A DNA stretch of 64,000 bases from Pseudonocardia halophobica (GTDB taxonomy: Bacteria; Actinomycetota; Actinomycetes; Mycobacteriales; Pseudonocardiaceae): positions 1 through 64,000 of the forward strand of contig NZ_BSFQ01000006.1 of NCBI RefSeq assembly GCF_027922425.1, in the 5' to 3' direction. The notes under the pieces were generated by a model, which saw nothing but the letters and a program-made list of their open reading frames with translations, searched no databases and had not been told where the DNA came from. Shown here piece by piece: positions 1 through 8,401 of the stretch (its first letter is position 1; every line of letters begins with the position of its first letter). Both the position numbers and the translations under genes were made by a program.

Positions 1-1793
1 CCCCCGCCTCCGCCGAGGCCCCCGCCCCGACCCGGCGCCGCCGCGCGGCGACCCGGCCCGCGGGCGCCCCGGAGCCCAAGCCGACCCCCGGCGTCAACGG
101 GGTCGCCCCGGCCGCCGACGTGGCGAACGGGCAGGTCAACGGGCACGCGCCCGAGCAGGCCGCCAACGGTGCCGCCCCGGCCCCCGAGCAGGCCGGCGGG
201 CAGCCCGCCGAGTCGCCGGAGGGCGAGGAGGGCGGCCGCCGCCGCCAGACCCGCCGCCGCTCCGGCGGCGAGCCGCAGTCGGACACCCTCGAGGCGGTGG
301 CCGCGAGCGTCGGCGCCCCCGAGAAGGAGAAGTCCGACCGCGGCGAGCGGTCCGACCGGGACGGCGAGGGCGGGCGCAACCGCGGCCGCAACCGCAACGA
401 CCGCAACGATCGCGGCGAGGGCGGCGGACGCAACCGCACCGACCGCAACGAGCGCACCGACAACCGCGGGGACGGCCGCGGGGACGGCCGGAACGAGCCG
501 CGGGACTCCCGGGCGGACGACGACGGCGACGAGGACGGCGACGGCCGCGGTCGCCGCGGGCGCCGCTTCCGGGACCGCCGCCGGGGCCGCGACCGCGACA
601 CCCGCGGGGGCGGCGAGCGCAACGTCGACACCGAGGTGCGCGACGACGACGTCCTCCTGCCGGTGGCCGGCATCGTCGACATCCTGGACAACTACGCGTT
701 CGTCCGGACCACCGGCTACCTGTCCGGCCCGAACGACGTCTACGTGTCATTGTCGATGGTCCGCAAGCACGGTCTGCGCCGCGGCGACGCGATCACCGGC
801 GCCGTCCGCCAGCCCCGCGAGGGCGAGCAGCAGCGGCAGAAGTTCAACCCGCTGGTGCGCATCGACAGCATCAACGGGCGCGACCCGGAGTCGGGCAAGC
901 AGCGGCCGGAGTTCACCAAGCTCACCCCGCTCTACCCGAACGAGCGGCTGCGCCTGGAGACCGAGCCGTCGAAGCTCACCACCCGGGTCATCGACCTGGT
1001 CATGCCGGTCGGCAAGGGCCAGCGCGCCCTGATCGTCTCGCCGCCGAAGGCCGGTAAGACGATGGTGCTGCAGTCGATCGCCAACGCGATCACCACGAAC
1101 AACCCCGAGGTCCACCTCATGGTCGTGCTCGTCGACGAGCGGCCGGAGGAGGTCACCGACATGCAGCGGTCGGTGAAGGGCGAGGTCATCGCCTCGACCT
1201 TCGACCGCCCGCCGTCGGACCACACCGCGGTCGCCGAGCTCGCCATCGAGCGCGCGAAGCGGCTGGTGGAGATGGGGCACGACGTCGTCGTCCTGCTGGA
1301 CTCGATCACCCGGCTGGGCCGCGCCTACAACCTGGCCGCCCCCGCGTCGGGCCGGATCCTGTCCGGTGGTGTCGACTCGACCGCGCTCTACCCGCCGAAG
1401 CGGTTCCTCGGTGCGGCGCGCAACATCGAGGACGGCGGCTCGCTGACCATCTTCGCCACCGCGCTGGTCGAGACCGGATCGACGATGGACACGGTGATCT
1501 TCGAGGAGTTCAAGGGCACCGGCAACGCCGAGCTCAAGCTGGACCGCAAGCTCGCGGACAAGCGGATCTTCCCGGCGATCGACGTCGACGCGTCCGGCAC
1601 CCGGAAGGAGGAGCTGCTGATGTCCGGCGACGAGTTCGCCATCAGCGTCAAGCTCCGCCGCGTGCTCGCCGCGCTCGACCACCAGCAGGCGATCGAGCTG
1701 GTGCTGGGGCAGCTCCGCAAGACCCGCACCAACATCGAGTTCCTCATGCAGGTCCAGAAGACCACGCCGGGGAACTTCGGCAACGACGACTGA
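1..1793 (+). CDS. rho: Transcription termination factor Rho (5' end outside window)
   Basis: Rho is the hexameric RNA helicase that ends transcription by translocating along the nascent RNA to RNA polymerase. The reading frame is open from base 3, so the gene begins upstream and the GTG at 120 is not its start. The visible N-terminal part, to about base 640, is a low-complexity Arg/Gly/Asp/Asn-rich region typical of actinobacterial Rho. The OB-fold RNA-binding domain follows (VAGIVDILDNYAFVRTTGYL), then Walker A PPKAGKT at 1041-1061, Walker B VVVLLDS and the R-loop GTGNAELKL near 1516-1545. The C-terminus is complete, and a strong hairpin lies 14 bases after the stop. Confidence 0.97.
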   Translation, partial: PASAEAPAPTRRRRAATRPAGAPEPKPTPGVNGVAPAADVANGQVNGHAPEQAANGAAPAPEQAGGQPAESPEGEEGGRRRQTRRRSGGEPQSDTLEAVAASVGAPEKEKSDRGERSDRDGEGGRNRGRNRNDRNDRGEGGGRNRTDRNERTDNRGDGRGDGRNEPRDSRADDDGDEDGDGRGRRGRRFRDRRRGRDRDTRGGGERNVDTEVRDDDVLLPVAGIVDILDNYAFVRTTGYLSGPNDVYVSLSMVRKHGLRRGDAITGAVRQPREGEQQRQKFNPLVRIDSINGRDPESGKQRPEFTKLTPLYPNERLRLETEPSKLTTRVIDLVMPVGKGQRALIVSPPKAGKTMVLQSIANAITTNNPEVHLMVVLVDERPEEVTDMQRSVKGEVIASTFDRPPSDHTAVAELAIERAKRLVEMGHDVVVLLDSITRLGRAYNLAAPASGRILSGGVDSTALYPPKRFLGAARNIEDGGSLTIFATALVETGSTMDTVIFEEFKGTGNAELKLDRKLADKRIFPAIDVDASGTRKEELLMSGDEFAISVKLRRVLAALDHQQAIELVLGQLRKTRTNIEFLMQVQKTTPGNFGNDD

Positions 1794-1807
1794 CCCGCGC
1801 CTCGACG

Positions 1808-1841
1808 CCCGGCCCCGGTGGGAATCCCCGCCGGGGCCGGG
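1808..1841 (+). terminator. Terminator after rho
   Basis: A perfect 11-bp GC stem (CCCGGCCCCGG at 1808-1818 with CCGGGGCCGGG at 1831-1841) encloses a 12-base loop. No U-tract follows, as is usual for actinobacterial terminators. Confidence 0.75.
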
Positions 1842-1963
1842 TGGTTGAATGGGTCCGTACGCATCCGGCTCCGGTTCACCCACATCCGGGGGCTCCGCCC
1901 CCGGAAGCCCCCGAACGGCGAGGGGTGTGAGACCCGGCGGCCGATCTTCGAGAGGAACATCCC

Positions 1964-2182
1964 ATGCGTGAGGGCATCCACCCCCAGTACGTCGAGACCC
2001 AGGTCACCTGCGGTTGCGGCAACTCGTTCACCACCCGCAGCACCAAGACCAGCGGCTCGATGACCGTCGAGACCTGCTCCGCCTGCCACCCCTTCTACAC
2101 GGGCAAGCAGCGGATCCTGGACTCCGGTGGCCGCGTCGCCCGCTTCGAGGCGCGCTACGGCAAGCGCAAGGCCGCCAAGTAG
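1964..2182 (+). CDS. rpmE: 50S ribosomal protein L31, zinc-binding type
   Basis: L31 bridges the ribosomal subunits. The 72-residue protein begins MREGIHPQY and carries the zinc ribbon of the C+ form: Cys16, Cys18, Cys38 and Cys41 (CGC and CSAC motifs). It is therefore the zinc-holding paralogue and not the zinc-free form induced in zinc starvation. A purine-rich GAGAGGAAC lies 6 to 14 bases before the ATG. Its place between rho and prfA is the usual actinobacterial order. A strong hairpin follows. Confidence 0.97.
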   Translation: MREGIHPQYVETQVTCGCGNSFTTRSTKTSGSMTVETCSACHPFYTGKQRILDSGGRVARFEARYGKRKAAK

Positions 2183-2192
2183 CTTCCCCGTC

Positions 2193-2226
2193 CGGCGCCC
2201 GTCCCCTCACCAGGGGCCGGGCGCCG
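2193..2226 (+). terminator. Terminator after rpmE
   Basis: CGGCGCCCG at 2193-2201 pairs with CGGGCGCCG at 2218-2226, and CCCCT at 2203-2207 pairs with AGGGG at 2212-2216 inside it. This leaves a 4-base loop and starts 10 bases after the rpmE stop. Confidence 0.75.
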
Positions 2227-2265
2227 TTCGCATGTCAGGGGTGACGACCAGGGAGAGCGGGGTAC

Positions 2266-3357
2266 GTGGTGGCGGTGAGCAGCAGCGCGGCAGGCGTGGA
2301 CGCGCTGATCGACGAGTACGCCGAGCTGGAGACGCGGCTGGCCGACCCGGCGGTGCACGCCGACGCGACCACGGCCCGCAGGCTCGGCCGGCGCTACGCC
2401 GAGCTCGGCCCGGTCGTCGCCGTGGCGCGCGAGCTGGCCGGAGCACGGTCGGACGAGGCCGCCGCGCGCGAGCTGGCCGCCGAGGACCAGGCGTTCGCCG
2501 CCGAGGCGGCGGAGATCGCGGCGCGCATCCCGGGCCTGGAGGCCCGCCTGGCCGAGCTGCTGGTCCCGCGCGACCCGCACGACGGCGACGACGTCGTCAT
2601 GGAGGTCAAGTCCGGCGAGGGCGGCGAGGAGTCCGCGCTGTTCGCGGGCGACCTCGTGCGGATGTACACCCGCTACGCGGAGCGCCGCGGCTGGAAGGTC
2701 GAGGTGCTCGACTCCGTCGGCTCCGACCTGGGCGGGTACAAGGACATCACCCTGCTCCTCAAGTCCCGCGCACCGACGCCGGACGGCGTGTGGTCCGCCT
2801 TGAAGTTCGAGGGCGGCGTGCACCGGGTGCAGCGCGTCCCGGTCACCGAGTCGCAGGGGCGCATCCACACCTCGGCAGCCGGCGTGCTCGTCTACCCCGA
2901 CACCGGGGAGGACGCCGAGGTCGAGGTCGACGAGAACGACATCCGGGTGGACGTGTTCCGCTCGTCCGGGCACGGCGGGCAGAGCGTCAACACCACGGAC
3001 TCGGCGGTGCGCATCACGCACCTGCCCACCGGGATCGTCGTGAGCTGCCAGAACGAGCGCTCGCAGCTGCAGAACCGGGCGCGCGCCATGGAGGTGCTGC
3101 GGTCCCGGCTGCAGGCGCTGCACGAGGCCGAGCAGGCCGCGGCGGCGTCGGCGGAGCGGAAGTCGCAGGTCAGGACGGTCGACCGGTCCGAGCGCATCCG
3201 CACCTACAACTTCCCGGAGAACCGGATCTCCGACCACCGGGTGGGCTACAAGGCGCACAACCTCTCCGCGGTGCTCGACGGCGACCTCGACGACGTCGTC
3301 GGCGCGCTGACGAAGGCCGAGCGGGCCGAGGCGATCGCCGCCGCCGAGGGCGCGTGA
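2266..3357 (+). CDS. prfA: Peptide chain release factor 1
   Basis: RF1 recognises UAA and UAG stop codons and triggers hydrolysis of the peptidyl-tRNA. The 363 residues hold the N-terminal helical domain, the decoding region [14 protein letters not shown] with a PxT tripeptide of RF1 type (RF2 would have SPF), and the catalytic GGQ in [17 protein letters not shown]. The GTG at 2266 starts a protein of normal length. prmC, whose product methylates the Gln of GGQ, starts only 7 bases after this stop, so the pair is surely co-transcribed. Confidence 0.97.
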   Translation: MVAVSSSAAGVDALIDEYAELETRLADPAVHADATTARRLGRRYAELGPVVAVARELAGARSDEAAARELAAEDQAFAAEAAEIAARIPGLEARLAELLVPRDPHDGDDVVMEVKSGEGGEESALFAGDLVRMYTRYAERRGWKVEVLDSVGSDLGGYKDITLLLKSRAPTPDGVWSALKFEGGVHRVQRVPVTESQGRIHTSAAGVLVYPDTGEDAEVEVDENDIRVDVFRSSGHGGQSVNTTDSAVRITHLPTGIVVSCQNERSQLQNRARAMEVLRSRLQALHEAEQAAAASAERKSQVRTVDRSERIRTYNFPENRISDHRVGYKAHNLSAVLDGDLDDVVGALTKAERAEAIAAAEGA

Positions 3358-3364
3358 GGCACGC

Positions 3365-4225
3365 GTGAGCCGGGAGCCCCTGCGGGTGGCGATCGCGGAG
3401 GCCGAGCGGTCGCTGGCGGCGGCCGGGATCGAGTCGCCCCGGGTGGAGGCGGAGTTCCTGGCCTCGCACGTCGTCGGCGTGCCGCGCGGGCGGCTGATGC
3501 TGCACCCGCTCGTCGACCCGCCGCAGGTGGACGAGCTGCGTCGGCTCGTGGCCCGGCGCGCCACCCGCGAGCCGCTGCAGCACGTCCTCGGCACGGCCGT
3601 CCTCGGACCCGTCGAGGTCGCCGTCGGGCGCGGGGTGTTCACGCCGCGCCCGGAGACCGAGCTGCTCCTCGAGTGGGGCCTGCGGCAGCTGCGCGGCGTC
3701 GAGAACCCGCTGGTCGTGGACCTGTGCACCGGCACAGCGGCGCTCGCGCTCGCCTTCGCCGAGAGCCGTCCCGACGCGCGGGTGCACGCCGTCGACATCG
3801 ACCCCGGCGCCCTGAGCTGGGCGCGGCGGAACATCGCGGCCCACGGCGACCGCGTCACGCTGCACGCCGCGGACGTCCGCTGGCCGGACCCGCTGCCCGA
3901 GCTCGAGGCCCGCGTCGACCTCGTGGTGTGCAACCCGCCGTACGTGCCCGAGGGGACGCCGGTGCCGCCCGAGGTCGCGGACTGGGACCCTGCCGTCGCC
4001 GTGTTCGGCGGGGCGGACGGGCTGGCCCTCATCCCCGCGGTGATCTCGCTCGCCGCGACCCTGCTGCGGTACGGCGGCGGGCTCGCGATCGAGCACGACG
4101 ACACCCACGGCGAGTCCGTCCCCGCCCTGCTCCGGCGGCGCAAGGTGCTCACGGAGGTCCAGGAGCACGCCGACCTCAACGGCCGCCCCCGCTTCGCGAC
4201 CGCCCGTCGCACCACCCCCGCCTGA
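3365..4225 (+). CDS. prmC: Release factor glutamine N5-methyltransferase PrmC/HemK
   Basis: PrmC methylates the glutamine of the GGQ motif of RF1 and RF2, using S-adenosylmethionine. The 286-residue protein has the N-terminal helical domain, the FTPRPETE segment, the SAM-binding motif VVDLCTGTAALAL, an acidic residue after the second strand (HAVDID) and the substrate-binding NPPY signature in VVCNPPYVPEG. It starts with GTG 7 bases after prfA. A block of 22-bp tandem repeats starts just after its stop codon. Confidence 0.95.
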   Translation: MSREPLRVAIAEAERSLAAAGIESPRVEAEFLASHVVGVPRGRLMLHPLVDPPQVDELRRLVARRATREPLQHVLGTAVLGPVEVAVGRGVFTPRPETELLLEWGLRQLRGVENPLVVDLCTGTAALALAFAESRPDARVHAVDIDPGALSWARRNIAAHGDRVTLHAADVRWPDPLPELEARVDLVVCNPPYVPEGTPVPPEVADWDPAVAVFGGADGLALIPAVISLAATLLRYGGGLAIEHDDTHGESVPALLRRRKVLTEVQEHADLNGRPRFATARRTTPA

Positions 4226-4231
4226 CCGATC

Positions 4232-4380
4232 CGCGAGTCGCGAGCTTCGGCACCGCGAGTCGGGAGCTTCGGCACCGCGAGTCGGGAGGTTCGGCACCGC
4301 GAGTCGGGAGGTTCGGCACCGCGAGTCGGGAGGTTCGGCACCGCGAGTCGGGAGCACCGGCACCGCGAGTCGGGAGTTCT
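4232..4380 (+). repeat. Seven tandem copies of a 22-bp repeat
   Basis: The core CGCGAGTCG starts at 4232, 4254, 4276, 4298, 4320, 4342 and 4364, an exact 22-bp period. Most units read CGCGAGTCGGGAG followed by GTTCGGCAC or a close variant. There are no unique spacers, so this is a tandem repeat and not a CRISPR array. It fills the gap between prmC and the sua5 promoter. Both strands happen to be open, giving spurious repetitive peptides. Confidence 0.9.
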
Positions 4381-4423
4381 GCATGTCATCGGGGGTGCGG
4401 ACACGGGCGTCGGGGCTCGGTCG

Positions 4424-4429
4424 TAGGGT
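4424..4429 (+). promoter_or_regulatory. -10 box TAGGGT for leaderless sua5
   Basis: TAGGGT ends 7 bases before the GTG at 4437, which places the transcription start on the start codon. This decides for GTG 4437 over the in-frame ATG at 4383. Confidence 0.6.
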
Positions 4430-4436
4430 GCCCGAC

Positions 4437-5096
4437 GTGACTGCTCCGGCCGTTCCCGTCTACGACTGCTCCGACCCCGACGCCCGCGTCGAGGGGCTGG
4501 CCGCCGCCGCCCGCGCCGTGCGGGCCGGACAGCTCGTCGTGCTGCCGACGGACACCGTGTACGGCCTGGGCTGCGACGCCTTCTCCTCGACCGCGGTCCG
4601 CAGCCTGCTCGCCGCCAAGCACCGCGGCCCGGACATGCCGGTGCCCGTGCTGGTCGGGTCGTGGTCCACGATCGACGGCCTGGTCCTCGGCGTCCCCGCC
4701 ACCGCCCGCGCGCTGATCGAGGCGTTCTGGCCGGGCGGGCTCTCCCTCGTCCTGCCGCACGCCCCGTCGCTGTCGTGGGACCTCGGCTCCACCAAGGGCA
4801 CCGTGATGCTGCGGATGCCGCTGCACCCGGTGGCGCTCGAGCTCCTCCGCGAGGTCGGCCCCATGGCCGTGAGCAGCGCGAACATCTCCGGCCGCCCGCC
4901 CGCGAGCACCGCCGCCGAGGCCCTCGACCAGCTCGCCTCCTCCGTGGCCCTCTACCTCGACGGCGGCCCCAGCGGCGACCCGGTGGCCTCCACCATCGTC
5001 GATCTGACGGGCAAGCAGCCCCGCATCCTCCGCGAGGGCGCGGTCACCCGCGCCCAGGTCGCCGAGGTCGTGGGCCAGGACGTCCCCCTCGGCTGA
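4437..5096 (+). CDS. L-threonylcarbamoyladenylate synthase (Sua5/YrdC/TsaC)
   Basis: The enzyme makes threonylcarbamoyl-AMP from threonine, bicarbonate and ATP, the first step of t6A37 modification in tRNAs that read ANN codons. The 219-residue protein is a single YrdC domain: the PTDTVYGLGCDAF motif, the basic AAKHRG segment, and SSANISG (SxN) of the nucleotide site. An in-frame ATG at 4383 would add 18 residues with no family resemblance and lies in the tail of the repeat block. GTG 4437 fits the family and the -10 box. prmC followed by sua5 is the common actinobacterial order. Confidence 0.93.
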   Translation: MTAPAVPVYDCSDPDARVEGLAAAARAVRAGQLVVLPTDTVYGLGCDAFSSTAVRSLLAAKHRGPDMPVPVLVGSWSTIDGLVLGVPATARALIEAFWPGGLSLVLPHAPSLSWDLGSTKGTVMLRMPLHPVALELLREVGPMAVSSANISGRPPASTAAEALDQLASSVALYLDGGPSGDPVASTIVDLTGKQPRILREGAVTRAQVAEVVGQDVPLG

Positions 5097-5259
5097 CCGG
5101 CTTCGCCGAGAAGGAGCTGAGGGCTCGCAGCGGTCGCCCTATCGACCTGGAGCTCCTGTCGATCATGCTCGGGCGCGGGGAGCCGCGGTCAGCGCGGGCC
5201 TCGGTGCCGGCCGTGCGCATTCCGGCCCGCGGCGTAGCGGGGGCGGTGAGCGTGCGAGG

Positions 5260-6171
5260 GTGCTCGACTCACCGTTCCTCGGCTCGGACGCCGTCCGCGC
5301 CGGCCTGATCACCCGCGGCGTGCTCCGCGGCCCGCGCTTCGTGCGGGTCTTCCCCGACGTCTACGTGCCGGCGGGCCTCGCGCCGACCTTCGACGTGCCG
5401 AGCCGCGCCGCATACCTACACGTCGAGCGGCGGGGCGGCGTGCTCGCCGGATACTCGGCGGCACAGCTGCTGGGGGCGTCGTGTGAGCCGCGGGGCACCG
5501 GCCGAGGTGCTGGTGCCGGCCCATGTCCCGCGCCACCCCGGCCTGCTGGGGCACCAGGGCACGGCCGCGCCGCACGACCTCCGCCGTGTCGGGCCACCGG
5601 GTGGAGGCGCGGTCGTGGTCACCGGGCGGGTGCGGACCGCATGGGACCTCGCGAGGCGCCTCGACCTGGTGGAAGCGGTCGTCGCCGTCGACGCGCCGGC
5701 CCGACCGCCCGGCCGGGTGGCCCGTTGTGCTTCGACCCTGCCGCCCTGCTGACCCGCCGCGCGGCGAACCCCGGCGCTCGCGGCTCCCGGCGGCTCGAGC
5801 GCGTAGTCGCCCTCGCCGCGCCGCGCGCCGAGTCGCCGATGGAGACCAGGCTCCGGCTCGTCCTGGTGCTCGGCGGGCTCGCCGCACCGGTCGTGCAGTA
5901 CGTCCTGTGCGAGGCCGGCGGTCGAACCATCGCCCGCCTCGATCTGGCGTACCCGCAGGCCAGGCTGGCCCTCGAGTACGACGGCGGCGACCACGACGAC
6001 GCCCTCGACCGCGAGCGCGACCTGCGGACCGGTGCGCTCGGGTGGCACACGATGCGCTTCCAGGCAGCCGACATCGTTCGCCACCCGGAGCGCACTCTGC
6101 GCCTGGTGGGTGCCCAGCTGGCCCACCACACCGCGCTCCTCGCCGCCGAGAAGGAGCTCACGTCTCGATGA
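5260..6171 (+). pseudogene. DUF559/AbiEi-type protein disrupted by two compensating frameshifts
   Basis: The N-terminal part (LDSPFLGSDAVRAGLITRGVLRG to YSAAQLLGASC) looks like the winged-helix start of AbiEi-antitoxin/DUF559 proteins. The C-terminal part (AESPMETRLRLVLVLGG to LALEYDGGDHDD) looks like the DUF559 endonuclease-like fold. Between about 5483 and 5735 this frame gives low-complexity Arg/Gly/Pro, while the next frame (5483-5752) reads the expected middle: PAEVLVPAHVPRHPGLLGH to VRTAWDLARRLDLVEAVVAVDA. The gene therefore shifts frame once near 5485-5495 and back near 5725-5735. It is either a decayed gene or carries two sequencing errors. Its 3' end overlaps the convergent TetR gene by 14 bases. 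Confidence 0.65.
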
Positions 6172-6901
6172 TCATGCTCCGACAGCCCTCAGCTCCTGAT
6201 GATCGAGCCGGGAGGCCCACCTCGGCGGCCAGGCGGGTGGACAGGGCGTGGAAGTGTTCCTCGTGCGCCACGACCACGTTGTGGGTGTGGCCGAAGAGCT
6301 CGAAGCCGATGGCGCCGAAGAGGCCCGACCAGGCCAGCACCAGCCGTCCGCCGAGCCCGGTGCCCTCCGGGAGGCCCAGCTCGTCGAGCAGGCCGGGGTG
6401 GATGGTGGCGTCGTCGTCGCCGGGTGGGGGAGTGACGGCGCCGGAGGCGATCCCGTCCCGCAGCACACCGGCCAGCACGAGCGCGACGCGACCCGCGGGG
6501 CCCGTGGTGTCCTGCGGCGCCGAGTACCCGGGCACGGGGGAGCCGTAGAGCAGCGCGTACTCGTGCGGGTGCGCCAGCGCCCAGCTCCGGGCCGCGGTGC
6601 AGGCCGCGTGCCAGCGGCCGAGCAGGTCCTCGCGCGCGACGGCGGCCTCGGCGAGCTCGGCGGCCTCGCCCAGCGCGTCGTAGCCCTCGACGATCAGCGT
6701 GGTGAGCAGGTCGTCCCGGCTGGGGAAGTACCGGTAGACCGCCGACGACACCATCCCCAGCTCCCGCGCGACGGCCCGCAGCGACAGCGCCGCCGCGCCC
6801 GAGGTGGCGAGGTGCGTCCGGGCGACGTCGACGATCTCGGCGGTGAGCTGCGCGCGGACGCGCTCGCGGGCCGTCCGGGGCGCGGAGCGGGGGGAGGTCA
6901 T
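6158..6901 (-). CDS. TetR-family transcriptional regulator
   Basis: The 247-residue protein starts [15 protein letters not shown]. Its N-terminal TetR helix-turn-helix reads [33 protein letters not shown], and a ligand-binding domain follows ([26 protein letters not shown], a WHG-type C-terminal domain). An upstream in-frame extension to 6988 has no family similarity, so the ATG at 6901 is preferred. It is convergent with the DUF559 pseudogene and divergent from glyA. Its ligand and targets cannot be read from the sequence. Confidence 0.88.
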   Translation of the reverse strand: MTSPRSAPRTARERVRAQLTAEIVDVARTHLATSGAAALSLRAVARELGMVSSAVYRYFPSRDDLLTTLIVEGYDALGEAAELAEAAVAREDLLGRWHAACTAARSWALAHPHEYALLYGSPVPGYSAPQDTTGPAGRVALVLAGVLRDGIASGAVTPPPGDDDATIHPGLLDELGLPEGTGLGGRLVLAWSGLFGAIGFELFGHTHNVVVAHEEHFHALSTRLAAEVGLPARSSGAEGCRSMIIET

Positions 6902-7057
6902 GCGAGGAGTCTCCCAGCACTGGCGGAGCGGCGTCCACATCAGCGAGCACCGATCCGGAAAGCGCCCCGGGTCGTACGGTCCGTGCACGACCCGGTGACG
7001 CTCCGCAGGACCGTGGATTTGTGAGCGGGTCCTCGTCGGACGGGGAGGAACCGCAGG

Positions 7058-7063
7058 TAGCCT
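7058..7063 (+). promoter_or_regulatory. -10 box TAGCCT for leaderless glyA
   Basis: TAGCCT ends 8 bases before the GTG at 7072. It favours that codon over the GTG at 7021, whose 17-residue extension is not part of the GlyA fold. Confidence 0.5.
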
Positions 7064-7071
7064 GGTCCACC

Positions 7072-8382
7072 GTGAGTGCGCACAGCGAGAACGCCCCCGG
7101 TCAGGACGTGCCGTTCTGGGGCCCGGACTTCGGAGCCCTGCAGCAGGAGGACCCGGAGATCGCCGGCGTCGTCCTCGACGAGCTGGAGCGCCTCCGCGGC
7201 GGACTGCAGCTGATCGCCAGCGAGAACCTCACCAGCCCGGCCGTCCTCGCGGCGTTGGGGTCCACGCTCTCGAACAAGTACGCCGAGGGCTACCCGGGCC
7301 GCCGCTACTACGGCGGCTGCCAGGTCGTGGACCAGGCCGAGGAGATCGGCAACGCGCGCACGAAGGCGCTGTTCGGCGCCGAGCACGTCAACCTCCAGCC
7401 GCACTCCGGCGCCAGCGCGAACCTCGCCGCCTACGCGGCCTTCGCCAAGCCCGGGGACACCGTGCTGGCCATGGACCTCAAGCAGGGTGGCCACCTCACC
7501 CACGGCAGCAAGGTCAACTTCTCGGGCCTCTGGTTCCACGCCGTGTCCTACACGGTGCGCGAGGACTCCGAGCTCATCGACTACGACCAGGTCCGCGACC
7601 TGGCGCTGGAGCACAAGCCGAAGATCATCATCGCGGGCGCCACGGCCTACCCCCGGCTGATCGACTTTGCGCGGTTCCGCGAGATCGCCGACGAGGTCGG
7701 CGCCAAGCTGATGGTCGACGCCGCGCACTTCATCGGCCTGGTCGCCGGCAAGGCGATCCCGTCGCCGGTGCCGTTCGCGGACGTCGTCACCGCGACCACG
7801 CACAAGGTCCTGCGCGGCCCGCGCGGCGGCATGATCCTCGCCCGTGAGGAGCACGCGAAGGCGATCGACAAGGCCGTCTTCCCGTTCTCCCAGGGCGGCC
7901 CGCTGATGCACTCGGTGGCCGCGAAGGCCGTCGCGATGAAGGAGGCGGCGCAGCCCGCCTACCAGGCGTACGCGAACCAGGTCATCGCCAACGCGCAGGC
8001 GCTGGCCAAGGGCCTCGAGGCCGAGGGCATGCGCGCCGTCTCCGGTGGCACCGACACGCACCTCGCGCTGATCGACCTGCGCCCGATCGGCGTGACCGGC
8101 GGCGAGGCCGAGGCCCGCTGCGACCTGACCCGCATCACGCTGAACAAGAACGCCATCCCGTACGACCCGGCCCCGCCGATGAAGCCCTCGGGCATCCGGG
8201 TGGGCTCGCCCAGCACGACCACGCAGGGCATGGTCGAGTCGGACATGGCGGAGATCGCCTCGCTGCTGGCGCGCGCGGTCAAGGCGGAGCACGGCACCAC
8301 GGCGGGCGATCGCGAGCTGGCGGACGTCGCGCAGGCCGTCTCCGCCCTGGTCTCGCGCGCCCCCGCCTACCCGCGCGGCTGA
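7072..8382 (+). CDS. glyA: Serine hydroxymethyltransferase
   Basis: GlyA interconverts serine and glycine with tetrahydrofolate, feeding the one-carbon pool; it is cytosolic and PLP-dependent. The 436-residue protein shows LIASENLTS, the [16 protein letters not shown] motif, the substrate segment [10 protein letters not shown] and the PLP lysine in [14 protein letters not shown]. The C-terminal domain with [15 protein letters not shown] is complete. wecA starts 19 bases downstream, so the two are probably co-transcribed. Confidence 0.96.
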   Translation: MSAHSENAPGQDVPFWGPDFGALQQEDPEIAGVVLDELERLRGGLQLIASENLTSPAVLAALGSTLSNKYAEGYPGRRYYGGCQVVDQAEEIGNARTKALFGAEHVNLQPHSGASANLAAYAAFAKPGDTVLAMDLKQGGHLTHGSKVNFSGLWFHAVSYTVREDSELIDYDQVRDLALEHKPKIIIAGATAYPRLIDFARFREIADEVGAKLMVDAAHFIGLVAGKAIPSPVPFADVVTATTHKVLRGPRGGMILAREEHAKAIDKAVFPFSQGGPLMHSVAAKAVAMKEAAQPAYQAYANQVIANAQALAKGLEAEGMRAVSGGTDTHLALIDLRPIGVTGGEAEARCDLTRITLNKNAIPYDPAPPMKPSGIRVGSPSTTTQGMVESDMAEIASLLARAVKAEHGTTAGDRELADVAQAVSALVSRAPAYPRG

Positions 8383-8401
8383 CCCGGCCCGCGCGCACGC
8401 G

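Noticed and set aside
747..1883. Long minus-strand open frame (378 codons) opposite rho
   Set aside because: It is antisense to conserved Rho motifs and has Arg/Asp/Leu/His-rich low-complexity composition; high GC keeps antisense frames open.
4232..4380. 22-bp repeats as a CRISPR array
   Set aside because: Copies are directly adjacent with no spacers, and no cas genes are nearby.
2155..4404. 749-codon minus-strand frame across prfA and prmC with a repetitive N-terminus
   Set aside because: Both conserved plus-strand genes cover it, and the repetitive peptide is just the translated 22-bp repeats.
4383..4436. ATG 4383 as the sua5 start
   Set aside because: It overlaps the repeat block tail, adds unconserved residues, and lies upstream of the -10 box that fits GTG 4437.
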